Shown: positions 9,268-17,707 of the stretch, piece after piece
How the letters are laid out: every line of letters begins with the position of its first letter
Position numbering within the stretch: position 1 is the stretch's first letter
Source of the DNA: an uncultured Bacteroidales bacterium
Lineage (GTDB): Bacteria > Bacteroidota > Bacteroidia > Bacteroidales > UBA932
Length of the DNA stretch: 64,000 nucleotides
Assembly: GCA_944322605.1 (NCBI GenBank)
Contig: CALUPD010000039.1
Location: forward strand, 1-64,000
Direction: 5' to 3'
Position numbers and translations under genes: made by a program
The notes under the pieces: model-generated
The model's input: only the letters and a program-made list of their open reading frames with translations
What the model was told of the DNA's origin: nothing
Database searches by the model: none

Positions 9268-9876
9268 ATGTTATTAAAGAATATATTTGATCGCACGGCA
9301 TCGTTTTTCGGGCTTTTATTCTTGTGGCCGGTTTTGGCAGTGGTGGCTGTTATGATTAAGGTCAAGATGCCGGGAGGACCTGTCCTGTTCAAACAGAAAA
9401 GAGTAGGCAAGGCTGGTAAGTTGTTTACCATGTATAAATTCAGGAGCATGACAGTTGGACATGGCGGATCTTCTGTTTCTGTTGCCGGAGAAAGCAGGAT
9501 AACTCCGCTTGGGGCAAAATTGCGCAAGTACAAATTGGACGAGTTGCCGGAGTTATGGAATGTGCTTATAGGGAATATGAGTTTCGTAGGCCCGAGGCCT
9601 GATGTCCCGGGATATGCCGACAAGTTGCAAGGCGAAGACAGGCGGGTTCTTGAACTCAAACCGGGCATTACAGGCCCGGCGAGCTTGAAATACCGTAGCG
9701 AGGAAGAATTGCTTGCCACTGTCGATGACCCTAAGCGTTACAATGACGAAGTTATTTTCCCCGATAAGGTTCGCATTAATCTTAATTATCTGAAACATTG
9801 GAATTTTTGGTTAGATATAAAAATAATCATATATACTATTCTTGGCAAGGATTTGGAGGAGAATTATTTAAAATAA
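9268..9876 (+). CDS. Initiating sugar-phosphate transferase (polyprenol phosphate glycosyl-1-phosphate transferase)
   Basis: A 202-residue small monotopic phosphoglycosyl transferase of the PglC/WcaJ-C family, which loads the first sugar phosphate onto undecaprenyl phosphate. Features are an N-terminal re-entrant helix (FGLLFLWPVLAVVAVMI), FKQKRVGKAGKLFTMYKFRSM, LDELPELWNVL (catalytic Asp-Glu dyad) and MSFVGPRP near residue 110. The short length without the extra N-terminal domain is PglC-like. Paired with the downstream PglE-like aminotransferase, the first sugar may be a diacetylated bacillosamine-type or related amino sugar; that is inference. Confidence 0.9.
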   Translation: MLLKNIFDRTASFFGLLFLWPVLAVVAVMIKVKMPGGPVLFKQKRVGKAGKLFTMYKFRSMTVGHGGSSVSVAGESRITPLGAKLRKYKLDELPELWNVLIGNMSFVGPRPDVPGYADKLQGEDRRVLELKPGITGPASLKYRSEEELLATVDDPKRYNDEVIFPDKVRINLNYLKHWNFWLDIKIIIYTILGKDLEENYLK

Positions 9877-9931
9877 ACTGCAAGCCGAGAGCAGTGTCGG
9901 AACTTGTTCAGGCAATGCCGAGGCGCAGCGT
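9872..9931 (+). repeat. Dispersed intergenic repeat, copy A
   Basis: The stretch begins at the stop codon of the sugar transferase. Its first 22 bases are identical to those around the hydrogenase stop at 40681-40702, and both copies end their shared part with GCCGAGGCGCAGCG. The middle differs. The copy is followed by about 50 bases of AT-rich sequence before the next gene, with a weak TAGCTTTG at 9971-9978 too close to the ATG to be a normal promoter. Confidence 0.6.
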
Positions 9932-9981
9932 GATTGTAAACGAAGTTTAAAATAAATCGAAAATAATATTAGCTTTGTAAA

Positions 9982-11124
9982 ATGAATAAGAGAATTTATC
10001 TATGCCTTGCTCATATGAGCGGCAATGAACAGAAGTATATCCAGGAGGCTTTCGATACTAATTGGGTCGTTCCTCTTGGACCTAACGTGAATGCGTTCGA
10101 AGAAGATTTGGAGAACTTTTTCGGAGAAAACAATAAAGTCGTGGCCTTGTCGGCAGGGACTGCCGCTCTGCACCTCGGCTTGGTAATGCTTGGCGTGAAG
10201 CCGGGCGACGAGGTGATTTGCCAAAGCTTCACTTTTTGCGCTTCGGCCAACCCTGTGACATATGTCGGGGCAAAGCCTGTTTTCGTAGACAGCGAGGAAG
10301 ATACATGGAACATGGATCCTGCGCTTTTGGAAGAAGCGATAAAGGATCGTATCTCCAAGACCGGCAGAAAACCAAAAGCCATTATACCAGTACACCTTTA
10401 TGGAATGCCTGCCAGGATGGACGAAATAATGGCTATTGCCGAAAAGTATGAGATTCCTGTTTTGGAAGATGCCGCAGAGGCTTTGGGTTCTGAATACAAA
10501 GGCCGCAAATGCGGTACTTTCGGTCGTTTCGGCGCAATGAGCTTCAATGGAAACAAAATGATAACTACATCAGGCGGCGGGGCTTTGGTTGTCCCTGATG
10601 CGGATGCGAAAAAGAAGACGATGTTTTATGCGACCCAGGCTCGCGAGCCGTTCCCGTATTACCAGCATGAGGAAATCGGTTATAATTACCGCATGAGCAA
10701 CATCTGCGCTGGAATCGGTCGCGGACAGATGACCGTGCTGGACGAACATATCGAGCATCACAGGCATGTGCATGGATTGTATGAAAAGGCGTTTGCAGGA
10801 ATTGACGGCATAGAGCTAAAATGCAATCCGAATAGCGATTTCAACGCTAATTTTTGGCTTTGCACGATTCTAATTGATAAGGAAAAGACCGGTTTCGATT
10901 ACGAGCAATTGCGCGTGGCTCTCGATGCGAAAGGTATTGAAAGCCGTCCGTTATGGAAGCCTATGCATATGCAGCCTGTCTATAAGGATGCCCCTTGTTA
11001 TATAAACGGTACTTCCGAGAGACTGTTCGGCAAAGGGCTATGCCTGCCTGCTGGTCCGTATGTGTCTGATTCGGATGTGGAATACATAGTTTCTGAAATC
11101 AAGAAGATGTGTGTTTCTAAGTAA
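9982..11124 (+). CDS. DegT/DnrJ/EryC1 aminotransferase, PglE-like (UDP-4-amino sugar synthesis)
   Basis: A 380-residue PLP enzyme that transfers an amino group to a nucleotide-linked 4-keto sugar. The opening (LAHMSGNEQKYIQEAFDTNWV) and GPNVNAFE match the PglE/LegC branch that makes UDP-4-amino-4,6-dideoxy-GlcNAc. The PLP Lys lies in SFNGNKMITTSGGG (about residue 193), and EDAAEALGS holds the Asp that contacts the pyridine nitrogen. No dehydratase or acetyltransferase partner is in this window, so the ketosugar supply must be encoded elsewhere. Confidence 0.88.
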   Translation: MNKRIYLCLAHMSGNEQKYIQEAFDTNWVVPLGPNVNAFEEDLENFFGENNKVVALSAGTAALHLGLVMLGVKPGDEVICQSFTFCASANPVTYVGAKPVFVDSEEDTWNMDPALLEEAIKDRISKTGRKPKAIIPVHLYGMPARMDEIMAIAEKYEIPVLEDAAEALGSEYKGRKCGTFGRFGAMSFNGNKMITTSGGGALVVPDADAKKKTMFYATQAREPFPYYQHEEIGYNYRMSNICAGIGRGQMTVLDEHIEHHRHVHGLYEKAFAGIDGIELKCNPNSDFNANFWLCTILIDKEKTGFDYEQLRVALDAKGIESRPLWKPMHMQPVYKDAPCYINGTSERLFGKGLCLPAGPYVSDSDVEYIVSEIKKMCVSK

Positions 11125-11172
11125 CGCAGACATAAAAATTGAATTATTGATAATAACAAATAAACCAAACAA

Positions 11173-12021
11173 ATGCAAACTAAGAACCTGATACTATTTC
11201 TTTCCTTGTTGCCGTTTCTGATGACTTCTTGCGCGACGACGAAGTACATATCCTATTTCCAGGATGTGCAGTCGGCTGACGGCGGACAGATTGCCGCTGC
11301 CGCTCCTTCCGAAATCAAGATAAGGCCCAAGGATAAGATTTCCATTGTCATAAGCAGCAAGGACCCGAAGCTTGCGGACTTGTTCAACCTGCCGATATAT
11401 TCGCATCGCGTAGGCTATACTTCCGAATATGTCAACGGCAATAACAATACGAATAATCAGATTTCAGCATATACCGTAGACAGCGACGGGACGATAGATT
11501 TTCCTGTGCTTGGCCGCATACGCATTGCCGGATTGAGCAGGGAAGAAGTTGCTGATTACGTGAAGTCCGAATTGGTGACCAAGAACCTGATAAACGACCC
11601 TGTCGTGACGGTCGAGTTCATGAACCTCTGCGTTTCGGTCCTCGGAGAAGTCAACAAGCCGGGACGGTTCAGGATAGACAGGGATTACATAACTATCCTT
11701 GATGCGATAAGCATGGCGGGCGACCTTACGATTTACGGCGAGCGCGAAGACATCAAGGTGCTCCGTACCGTGAACGGGCAGCAGAAGATGTACACGGTGA
11801 ACCTCTGTTCCGCCGAGCAGGTCTATGCTTCGCCAGTATTTTATTTGCAGCAGGACGATGTGATCTATGTCGAACCTAACAAGATGAGAGCGCGCCAGTC
11901 CACTGTCAACGGCAATAATGTACGTTCGGCTTCGTTCTGGATTTCCATAGCTTCATTCTTGGCTTCGGTGGCCTCGATTGTTACAACCGGCATATATTAT
12001 AATGGTTTGATAAATAAATAA
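11173..12021 (+). CDS. Polysaccharide export outer-membrane lipoprotein (Wza/BexD-like)
   Basis: A 282-residue outer-membrane exporter subunit. It has a lipoprotein signal with Cys at residue 20 (LLPFLMTSC). A poly-export domain follows (IKIRPKDKISIVISSKDP), then an SLBB-type domain (VSVLGEVNKPGRFRI), and a hydrophobic C-terminal helix (FWISIASFLASVASIVTTGIYY) typical of Bacteroidetes Wza-like proteins. It forms the secretion channel together with the downstream Wzc-like protein. Confidence 0.92.
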   Translation: MQTKNLILFLSLLPFLMTSCATTKYISYFQDVQSADGGQIAAAAPSEIKIRPKDKISIVISSKDPKLADLFNLPIYSHRVGYTSEYVNGNNNTNNQISAYTVDSDGTIDFPVLGRIRIAGLSREEVADYVKSELVTKNLINDPVVTVEFMNLCVSVLGEVNKPGRFRIDRDYITILDAISMAGDLTIYGEREDIKVLRTVNGQQKMYTVNLCSAEQVYASPVFYLQQDDVIYVEPNKMRARQSTVNGNNVRSASFWISIASFLASVASIVTTGIYYNGLINK

Positions 12022-12119
12022 TATTCGACATTTATAATGGCGATAAGAAAACCGCTGTGGTTATGTTTGGCCGGTGATAATTCTGCCGAACGGAATATCA
12101 AATTTAATCCTAAATAATA

Positions 12120-14522
12120 ATGACACAGGAAATAAACAATAATATGAAAAATAACGGCGAGGAAATGTTTTCGTTGAGGAATATCTTCTCGATGTGCCTT
12201 GCCAACTGGTACTGGATTGCCGGGTGCGTAGTTATCGCATTGGCGGTAGCGGTGCTGTATGTCAAATCGGCCCAGCCTGTTTACACGAGGTCGAGCTCCT
12301 TGATAATAAAGCAGGACGCGAGGGGCAGGAGCATTTCGTCGGAGACGGACAAATTCGCCGAAATGGGCTTGTTCAGGAACAATACCAATGTCAACAACGA
12401 GATTTACGTGCTGAAATCGCCGATGCTTATGTCGGAAGTTGTCAAAAGCCTGAATCTCACGACTAATTATACGACAAAGTCAGGATTGAGAAAGAAAGTC
12501 CTTTACGGTACAGGACGCCCGTTCAACGTTCATTTCGAGTCGCTTTCCGACAACGAGTCGGCAGCCCTGATGGTCCGGATGATAAATGACAGCCTTTTCG
12601 TGCTTTACGATTTCAAGAAAGGACTGTCGGAATACGACAAGGAGGTCAGAGGCCATTTCGGCGACACCATCTCGACTCCTGTCGGAAATGTAGTAGTGAC
12701 GAAAACGGTATTTTACGACGACATAGAACTTCCGAATCCTGTCGAGGTCGTGAAGGCTACGAATTATGCGGCGACCATGGCGTATTCGGGCAAATTGTCC
12801 GTAACGCTTGCAGATGAAGAAGCCACAGTCGTGAATCTCGAATGCCGGGATTATTCGGTCAACAGGGCGGACGACATATTGAACACTCTCGTGAACGTGT
12901 ATAACGAGAACTGGATAAAGAACAAGAACGAGATTTCGGTCATGACTTCGAGGTTCATAAACGAAAGGCTCGCAGTGATAGAGAGCGAACTGGGAGCCGT
13001 GGACGAGGATATTTCTTCGTTCCGAAGCCGGAACCTGCTGCCTGACTTGCAGACGGCCTCGAATACGTACTTCACACAGGCCAACGAGACGAACGCGAAG
13101 ATAATCGAGCTGAACAACCAGCTCTATATGACGAAGTACGTGAGGGATTACATATTGGACGGCAAGAACAGGTTCCAGCTCTTGCCTGTGAATTCCGGAA
13201 TCGAAAGTTCCAACATCGAAGGGCAGATCGACAGCTACAATACCATGATGCTCGAACGCAATGCTTTGGTAAGCAACAGCAGCGTGAACAACCCGTTGGT
13301 GGTAGACCTTGACAATTCACTGGAGGCCATGCGCAATGCAATCATCAATTCAATAGACAACCTTGAGCTTACGTTGAACACGCAGATCGAAAACCTCCAA
13401 CAGACCGAGAAGCAGACGACTTCGAAAATGGCTGCGAATCCCAACCAGGCAAAATACCTGCTTTCGGTAGAGAGGCAGCAGAAAGTGAAAGAAGCCCTCT
13501 ATCTTTTCCTTTTGCAGAAAAGGGAGGAAAACGAGCTTACCCAAACTTTCACGGCGTATAATTCGCAGGTCGTTTCCGAGCCTAACGGACCGCTTTCTCC
13601 TTCTTCTCCGAGAACGATGATAATTTACCTGCTGGCGGTAGTTTTGGGTTTTGCCGTTCCTGTGGCATGCATTTTCTTCGCAGAATCAATGAATACGAAG
13701 ATTCGTGGCAGAAAGGATTTGGAGTGGCTTACGATTCCGTTTGCCGGAGAGATTCCTTCGAGCAGCCCTGCGAAGAAAGTCAGGGTTCCTTTCCTTAAAA
13801 AGAACAAGAATGTCGATACGCAGCTTTTGGTTAAGGAAGGCAACAGGAACATGATAAACGAGGCATTCCGCGTGGTGAGGACGAATTTCGAATTCATGAC
13901 GGGTTCTGACAAGAAAGTCGCGATGATTACTTCGGTGAATATCGGCAGCGGGAAGACTTTCACATCTGCCAACCTTGCAATGAGCCTTGCCATCAAAAAG
14001 AAGAAGACCATCGTCGTAGACCTTGATATGAGAAAGGCTTCGCTGAGCAAGTTCGTCGGGTCTCCGGAGCGCGGCGTTTCCGATTATCTTGGCGACAGGA
14101 TAGAGTCGTATGAGGATGTTATCGTAAAAGGCGGCCTGCATCCGTTCCTCGATGTGATTCCTGTAGGCGCGGTTCCTCCTAATCCGGCAGAGCTTCTTTT
14201 CAGCGCAAGGCTGAAGAAGATGATCGGAGAACTGAGGGAACGTTATGACTATGTGATCATCGACTGTCCTCCGGTGGAAGTGGTTGCCGATGCTTCTATA
14301 ATAGGAAGCCTTGCCGACATGACATTGTTTGTCGTGAGAGCCGGTCTTTTGGACAGGGCATTCTTGCCTGAGATAGAAAATTATTACCGCAGCGGCAAAT
14401 ACAAGAACATGTCTGTTGTCCTTAACGGTACGGAAGTGGTTACCGGCCAGTACGGTTATGGCCGCTACGGATACGGGTACGGTTATGGCTACGGATACGG
14501 CTACGGTTATCAGGACAAATAG
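12120..14522 (+). CDS. Wzc-like polysaccharide co-polymerase and tyrosine autokinase
   Basis: An 800-residue inner-membrane protein controlling chain length and export. The N-terminal Wzz domain has a first membrane helix at about residues 31-50 and a periplasmic coiled-coil and GNVR region. A second helix lies at about 500-525. The C-terminal BY-kinase has Walker A NIGSGKT (about residue 605), Walker A' VVDLDMR and Walker B YVIIDCPP. The tail is a Tyr-Gly repeat (14451-14510) with about ten tyrosines, the expected autophosphorylation cluster. The gene follows the Wza-like gene by 98 bases and precedes its CpsB-type phosphatase. Confidence 0.93.
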   Translation: MTQEINNNMKNNGEEMFSLRNIFSMCLANWYWIAGCVVIALAVAVLYVKSAQPVYTRSSSLIIKQDARGRSISSETDKFAEMGLFRNNTNVNNEIYVLKSPMLMSEVVKSLNLTTNYTTKSGLRKKVLYGTGRPFNVHFESLSDNESAALMVRMINDSLFVLYDFKKGLSEYDKEVRGHFGDTISTPVGNVVVTKTVFYDDIELPNPVEVVKATNYAATMAYSGKLSVTLADEEATVVNLECRDYSVNRADDILNTLVNVYNENWIKNKNEISVMTSRFINERLAVIESELGAVDEDISSFRSRNLLPDLQTASNTYFTQANETNAKIIELNNQLYMTKYVRDYILDGKNRFQLLPVNSGIESSNIEGQIDSYNTMMLERNALVSNSSVNNPLVVDLDNSLEAMRNAIINSIDNLELTLNTQIENLQQTEKQTTSKMAANPNQAKYLLSVERQQKVKEALYLFLLQKREENELTQTFTAYNSQVVSEPNGPLSPSSPRTMIIYLLAVVLGFAVPVACIFFAESMNTKIRGRKDLEWLTIPFAGEIPSSSPAKKVRVPFLKKNKNVDTQLLVKEGNRNMINEAFRVVRTNFEFMTGSDKKVAMITSVNIGSGKTFTSANLAMSLAIKKKKTIVVDLDMRKASLSKFVGSPERGVSDYLGDRIESYEDVIVKGGLHPFLDVIPVGAVPPNPAELLFSARLKKMIGELRERYDYVIIDCPPVEVVADASIIGSLADMTLFVVRAGLLDRAFLPEIENYYRSGKYKNMSVVLNGTEVVTGQYGYGRYGYGYGYGYGYGYGYQDK
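14451..14510 (+). repeat. TAC/TAT-GGN codon repeat encoding the Tyr-Gly tail of the tyrosine kinase
   Basis: Alternating Tyr and Gly codons run for about 20 codons at the end of the kinase gene, with one Arg. The near-perfect 6-base period makes slippage-driven variation in tyrosine number plausible. Confidence 0.8.
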
Positions 14523-14562
14523 CGCGTTTGCCGGCGGCGTTACGGAATAAATTTGCGTGATT

Positions 14563-15510
14563 ATGGGCATATTCGATATTTTTCACAAGTCTGTTTCGAT
14601 AAAGGATTCGGGATTGCTTTCCGGATATGCCGATTTTCATTCGCATATATTGCCGGGCGTGGACGACGGCGTTAAGACATTGGATGATTCTTTGAAGATT
14701 CTCTCCTTTTATTCCGAAAACGGTGTCGGGTCGCTGTGGCTTACTCCTCATATAATGGAAGATGTCCCTAATACTCCTGAAAAGCTCCGGGCCGGGTTCG
14801 ATGCGCTTTGTTCGGCCTTTTATGCAGGAAAAGGTAATCCTGAATCTTCATGTGTGGCGAAGGATGCCGGTGTGGAAGCCGGTGCGGGTTCTGAATCCTG
14901 CCGCATAGGCATGCAGGGCAGTTCCGGCGCAGGCGGCAACGCGGGTAGCGGAGACAGCGGCTTTTCCGGCCGGACGGCCGGTTGCGGCCCGGATAATCAA
15001 GGTCGCCGCATCGATGCAGGCGGCCTATGCAATCGTTTCGGCCATGGCGGCAGCCTGAAGCTGCATCTTGCAGCCGAGTACATGCTGGACGGGGCGTTCG
15101 ATTCGTTGCTGGAAAAAGGGGATTTGCTTTCTTATGATCTCGGGTGGAAGCATCTATTGGTCGAGACTTCCTGCTTCAGCCCTCCGGCGGATTTTTACGG
15201 AAAGATCTCAAGAATCAGGGAACGCGGCTATTTTCCGCTGCTCGCCCATCCGGAAAGGTATCTGTACATGTCCGAGGAAGATTATTCGGGACTGAAGGAA
15301 TCGGGCGTGAAATTCCAGCTGAATTTGCCGTCGATAGCCGGCATGTACGGACGGCAGGTGCGTTCGAGGGCGGAATTCCTTCTGCGTAAGGGCTGGTACG
15401 AATTTTCCGGAAGCGATACTCATGGGATGTCCCAGCTGCGAGGCTCTGTCGAGCGGCCTCTCCCGCACAGGACCATTGAACTTTTGCGCCGCCTGGTACA
15501 AGGATCGTGA
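14563..15510 (+). CDS. CpsB/CapC-type tyrosine-protein phosphatase (PHP domain) with internal insertion
   Basis: Manganese-dependent PHP-fold phosphatase that dephosphorylates the Wzc-like kinase. Motifs: YADFHSHILPGVDDG (metal-binding HxH), LWLTPH, LAHPERY and SGSDTHG. The ATG at 14563 (MGIFDIFHK) is chosen over the GTG at 14557. An unusual Gly/Ser/Ala/Cys-rich stretch of about 75 residues (nucleotides about 14827-15051) splits the protein between the first metal motif region and LHLAAEYMLDG, where homologues are expected to have a short loop. This is one of several such stretches in the window. Position after the kinase gene fits the usual kinase-phosphatase pair. Confidence 0.88.
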   Translation: MGIFDIFHKSVSIKDSGLLSGYADFHSHILPGVDDGVKTLDDSLKILSFYSENGVGSLWLTPHIMEDVPNTPEKLRAGFDALCSAFYAGKGNPESSCVAKDAGVEAGAGSESCRIGMQGSSGAGGNAGSGDSGFSGRTAGCGPDNQGRRIDAGGLCNRFGHGGSLKLHLAAEYMLDGAFDSLLEKGDLLSYDLGWKHLLVETSCFSPPADFYGKISRIRERGYFPLLAHPERYLYMSEEDYSGLKESGVKFQLNLPSIAGMYGRQVRSRAEFLLRKGWYEFSGSDTHGMSQLRGSVERPLPHRTIELLRRLVQGS

Positions 15511-15550
15511 CATTGTTTTTTTCGATTATAAAAAAATAGAAAAATATTCC

Positions 15551-15575
15551 AGCATGCTTTGCGGCATGCTTTTTT
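15551..15575 (+). terminator. Intrinsic terminator at end of capsule operon
   Basis: A 7-base perfect stem (AGCATGC / GCATGCT) with a 6-base loop is followed by six T residues, 40 bases after the phosphatase stop. Confidence 0.7.
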
Positions 15576-15732
15576 AATATTTGCCAGCAATCATGGCTTG
15601 CCGCCGCTGCGGCATATGCAAATAATCTAAAAACGGTAATAAATGATAATTATTTCAAGGAGGTGTTGCAGGACGATTTGATAGAAGATAAAAATAATTG
15701 AAAAATAATTCTTTAAATAAGCCGATAAGTAT

Positions 15733-15740
15733 TATCTTTG
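15733..15740 (+). promoter_or_regulatory. Candidate -7 element (TATCTTTG) for the OmpA-family gene
   Basis: Exact TAnnTTTG match 59 bases upstream of the ATG, downstream of the capsule terminator. The -33 region is AT-rich without a clear TTTG. Confidence 0.5.
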
Positions 15741-15798
15741 TATAAAGAATAAGAAAATCATAATATTAAACAAACAATAGCTTAAAACATTTAAAGCA

Positions 15799-17013
15799 AT
15801 GAAAAGAATCTGTCTGGCAACATTGGTGTTGTCGCTTTTTTCCGTAGCTGCGTTATCTGCTGCGGAAACGGACTCGGTGAAAGTCGTGGACAAGTATCCG
15901 AGCTTTAAGGGATTTATGACGAACAAATTCTGGGACAACTGGGAGATTTCGGCAAATGTCGGTACCGGTTCTGCAATGTATAGCAATTATACCTACGGGA
16001 AGCCGGGCGAAACATTCGGATTCTACGGCGAGATTTCAGCTACCAAATGGTTCCATCCTGTGGTAGGTGCGAGAGTAGGCATTATGGGCGGAACATACGG
16101 GACCGTTCATCCCGATTACGGCAAGGTTTCATGGCCGTTCGTCTTTACGCATGTGGACGCTATGGTGAACCTGTCGAACTGGATAGGCGGATATAGGGAA
16201 GACCGCGTATATTATGCTGTTCCGTTCGCAGGAATGGGCCTGTTCGCTTCCAATTTCACAAGCGCGTCGCAGGAAGCTACCCATAACAGCGGTCGCATAG
16301 CGAATTTCGCTTTCACTGCCGGTTTGCTGAACAAGTTCAGGGTTTCTCCGAGCGTGGATATCAACCTTGAATTGAGGGGAATCCTCGGAATGTCCAGCCT
16401 CGATCCTGTTGCAAGCCCTGCAAGGGGAACTTTCCTCGGTACTGCAAACGTGTCCGTAGGCGTAACCTACCGTTTCGGCAAGAGGGATTATGTCAGGGGG
16501 GCTGCCGGTTATTCTTTGGATGACATAGCATGCCTGAAAAAGGCAGTCGAAGACGCCAAGCTCGATGCCAAGGCTACCAAGGAAGACCTGATGGCGCAGC
16601 TTGCCGATACTCAGGCAAAGGCGGATGCTTCCCAGAAGCGTGCTGACGAAGCAGAGCAGAGGCTTGCGCAGATGCAGGCTGAAGCCGAACTGGATGCCGC
16701 TACTCCTGAAACGACGGTATTCTTCGATTACGGAATGGCCGTGCTTTCGAAGACAGACAAGATCCGTCTTGTGGTATTCAGGGATCAGGCTCTTGCAGGT
16801 CCTAAGGATTATGTATATGCCATTACCGGATATGCTGATTTCAAGACAGGCAAGGACAAGAACAATGTCAAGCTTGCTGAAAAGCGCGCACGCGTGGTCT
16901 ATGAATATCTCGTGAGCCTCGGCGTTTCCGAGTCGCAGCTTTCTTACAGCGGAACAGACTCGCAGCAGCAGCCTAATAACGGCGAAGGCAACCAGTTCGT
17001 GACTATACGATAA
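15799..17013 (+). CDS. OmpA family outer-membrane protein
   Basis: A 404-residue protein with a cleavable signal peptide (ATLVLSLFSVAALSAAE) and an N-terminal beta-barrel of about 210 residues with alternating aromatic strands. An Ala/Lys/Glu-rich coiled coil follows (about 235-295), then a C-terminal OmpA-like peptidoglycan-binding domain (VFFDYGMAVLSKTDKIRL, YADFKTGKDKNNVKLAEKRARVVYEYL). It would anchor the outer membrane to the cell wall. It stands alone between a terminator and the small-peptide gene. The capsule phosphatase upstream and the peptide downstream do not obviously share its function. Confidence 0.92.
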   Translation: MKRICLATLVLSLFSVAALSAAETDSVKVVDKYPSFKGFMTNKFWDNWEISANVGTGSAMYSNYTYGKPGETFGFYGEISATKWFHPVVGARVGIMGGTYGTVHPDYGKVSWPFVFTHVDAMVNLSNWIGGYREDRVYYAVPFAGMGLFASNFTSASQEATHNSGRIANFAFTAGLLNKFRVSPSVDINLELRGILGMSSLDPVASPARGTFLGTANVSVGVTYRFGKRDYVRGAAGYSLDDIACLKKAVEDAKLDAKATKEDLMAQLADTQAKADASQKRADEAEQRLAQMQAEAELDAATPETTVFFDYGMAVLSKTDKIRLVVFRDQALAGPKDYVYAITGYADFKTGKDKNNVKLAEKRARVVYEYLVSLGVSESQLSYSGTDSQQQPNNGEGNQFVTIR

Positions 17014-17175
17014 TGGTTGAAAACCGGACCGGTATTGTTTTTGAATGCAAATAGATGCAACTATGCGGCTTTGCCCGGCAGGGCAAAACTTTGGAATTCC
17101 GGCATGCGTGGCGGAAATGGCATGGATGCATAGAAATTATTAGCTAACTAAATTAAAAAAAAGAAGAAAAAAATT

Positions 17176-17316
17176 ATGAAAAAGGAAATTTACATTGCGC
17201 CTACGTGCGAAATAGTAGAATTCCAGTCAGAAGGAATCTTGATGTCCTCTTATCAGTACAACGGAGGTCCTGCTGGAATCACGCCTTTCGAAGACGGCGA
17301 CGACTATGCGTGGTAG
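17176..17316 (+). CDS. 46-residue putative RiPP precursor peptide
   Basis: A short gene beginning MKKEIYIAPT and ending GDDYAW, with an A-rich upstream region of Bacteroidetes style and its own strong terminator. The N-terminal half (Y6-x-x-P9, then E12-I13) resembles the leader of lasso-type precursors, where the YxxP motif is bound by a PqqD-like recognition protein. The C-terminal half is Gly/Pro/acid-rich (GGPAG, EDGDD). One Cys lies in the leader-like half. A PqqD-like protein, a kinase, a peptidase and an exporter follow 2-7 kb downstream. Similar short Bacteroidetes peptides are common and mostly unexplained, so both the precursor role and the link to the operon are inference. Confidence 0.6.
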   Translation: MKKEIYIAPTCEIVEFQSEGILMSSYQYNGGPAGITPFEDGDDYAW

Positions 17317-17347
17317 AGATTAATGTGAAATAGTTTGGTATAAGCAG

Positions 17348-17385
17348 AGACCGGGATGACACGTTGGAAAATCCCGGTCTTTTCT
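17348..17385 (+). terminator. Intrinsic terminator after the small peptide gene
   Basis: Perfect 10-base stem (AGACCGGGAT / ATCCCGGTCT), 13-base loop, then a short T-rich tail, 32 bases after the peptide stop codon. It supports the peptide gene as a distinct transcribed unit. Confidence 0.75.
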
Positions 17386-17707
17386 AAAGCGAAGCGCACT
17401 GAGGCGTGCCAAAAAAGTCGGGCGCGAACCCAACAAAGAGGCTAAGTGCTGCCCGGTAGGGGAAATCAGGCGCGAAACTTTGAGATGCAGCTCAAAGGCA
17501 GGAATTCCGAAACATAAATCGGGCATTCCGGTGGATGCAGGGTCTGCGAATGCATGGTGGCGCGGCAATCGCCATGCGCTTTGTCGTTTATAAAGATATT
17601 CTTGCATTCGCTTGATAATAAACGTCATTATTCCATACGGCATGGAAAGGCATTCCATCCGTACAATTAAACTGTAAAATTCATTAAAAAGAAAAATAAA
17701 CAACACT
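17386..17707. other. Intergenic region with no gene seen
   Basis: 322 bases between the peptide terminator and the fimbrillin-like gene. The first half is GC-rich and contains short runs reminiscent of the dispersed repeats (GAAGCGCACTGAGGCGTG), too degraded to call. The last 60 bases are A-rich. I see no convincing promoter or open frame. Confidence 0.5.

Noticed and set aside
9971-9978. TAGCTTTG as promoter for the PglE-like gene
   Set aside because: It lies 3 bases before the ATG, so the transcript would start inside the gene, and no -33 partner exists.
14527-14555. TTTG-17-TAAATTTG as promoter for the phosphatase
   Set aside because: It would give a leaderless transcript, and the gene is well placed for read-through from the kinase.
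17176-17316. Direct call as a lasso peptide precursor with a Gly-to-Glu ring
   Set aside because: A Gly at the start of GPAGITPFE could ring with Glu9, but no lasso cyclase or B2 protease is present and the residue before the core is not the expected Thr. Only the leader resemblance is kept.
17386-17600. Possible additional copy of the dispersed repeat on the reverse strand
   Set aside because: Only short words (such as GCCTCAGTGCGCTTCGC) resemble the repeat; too little to call.
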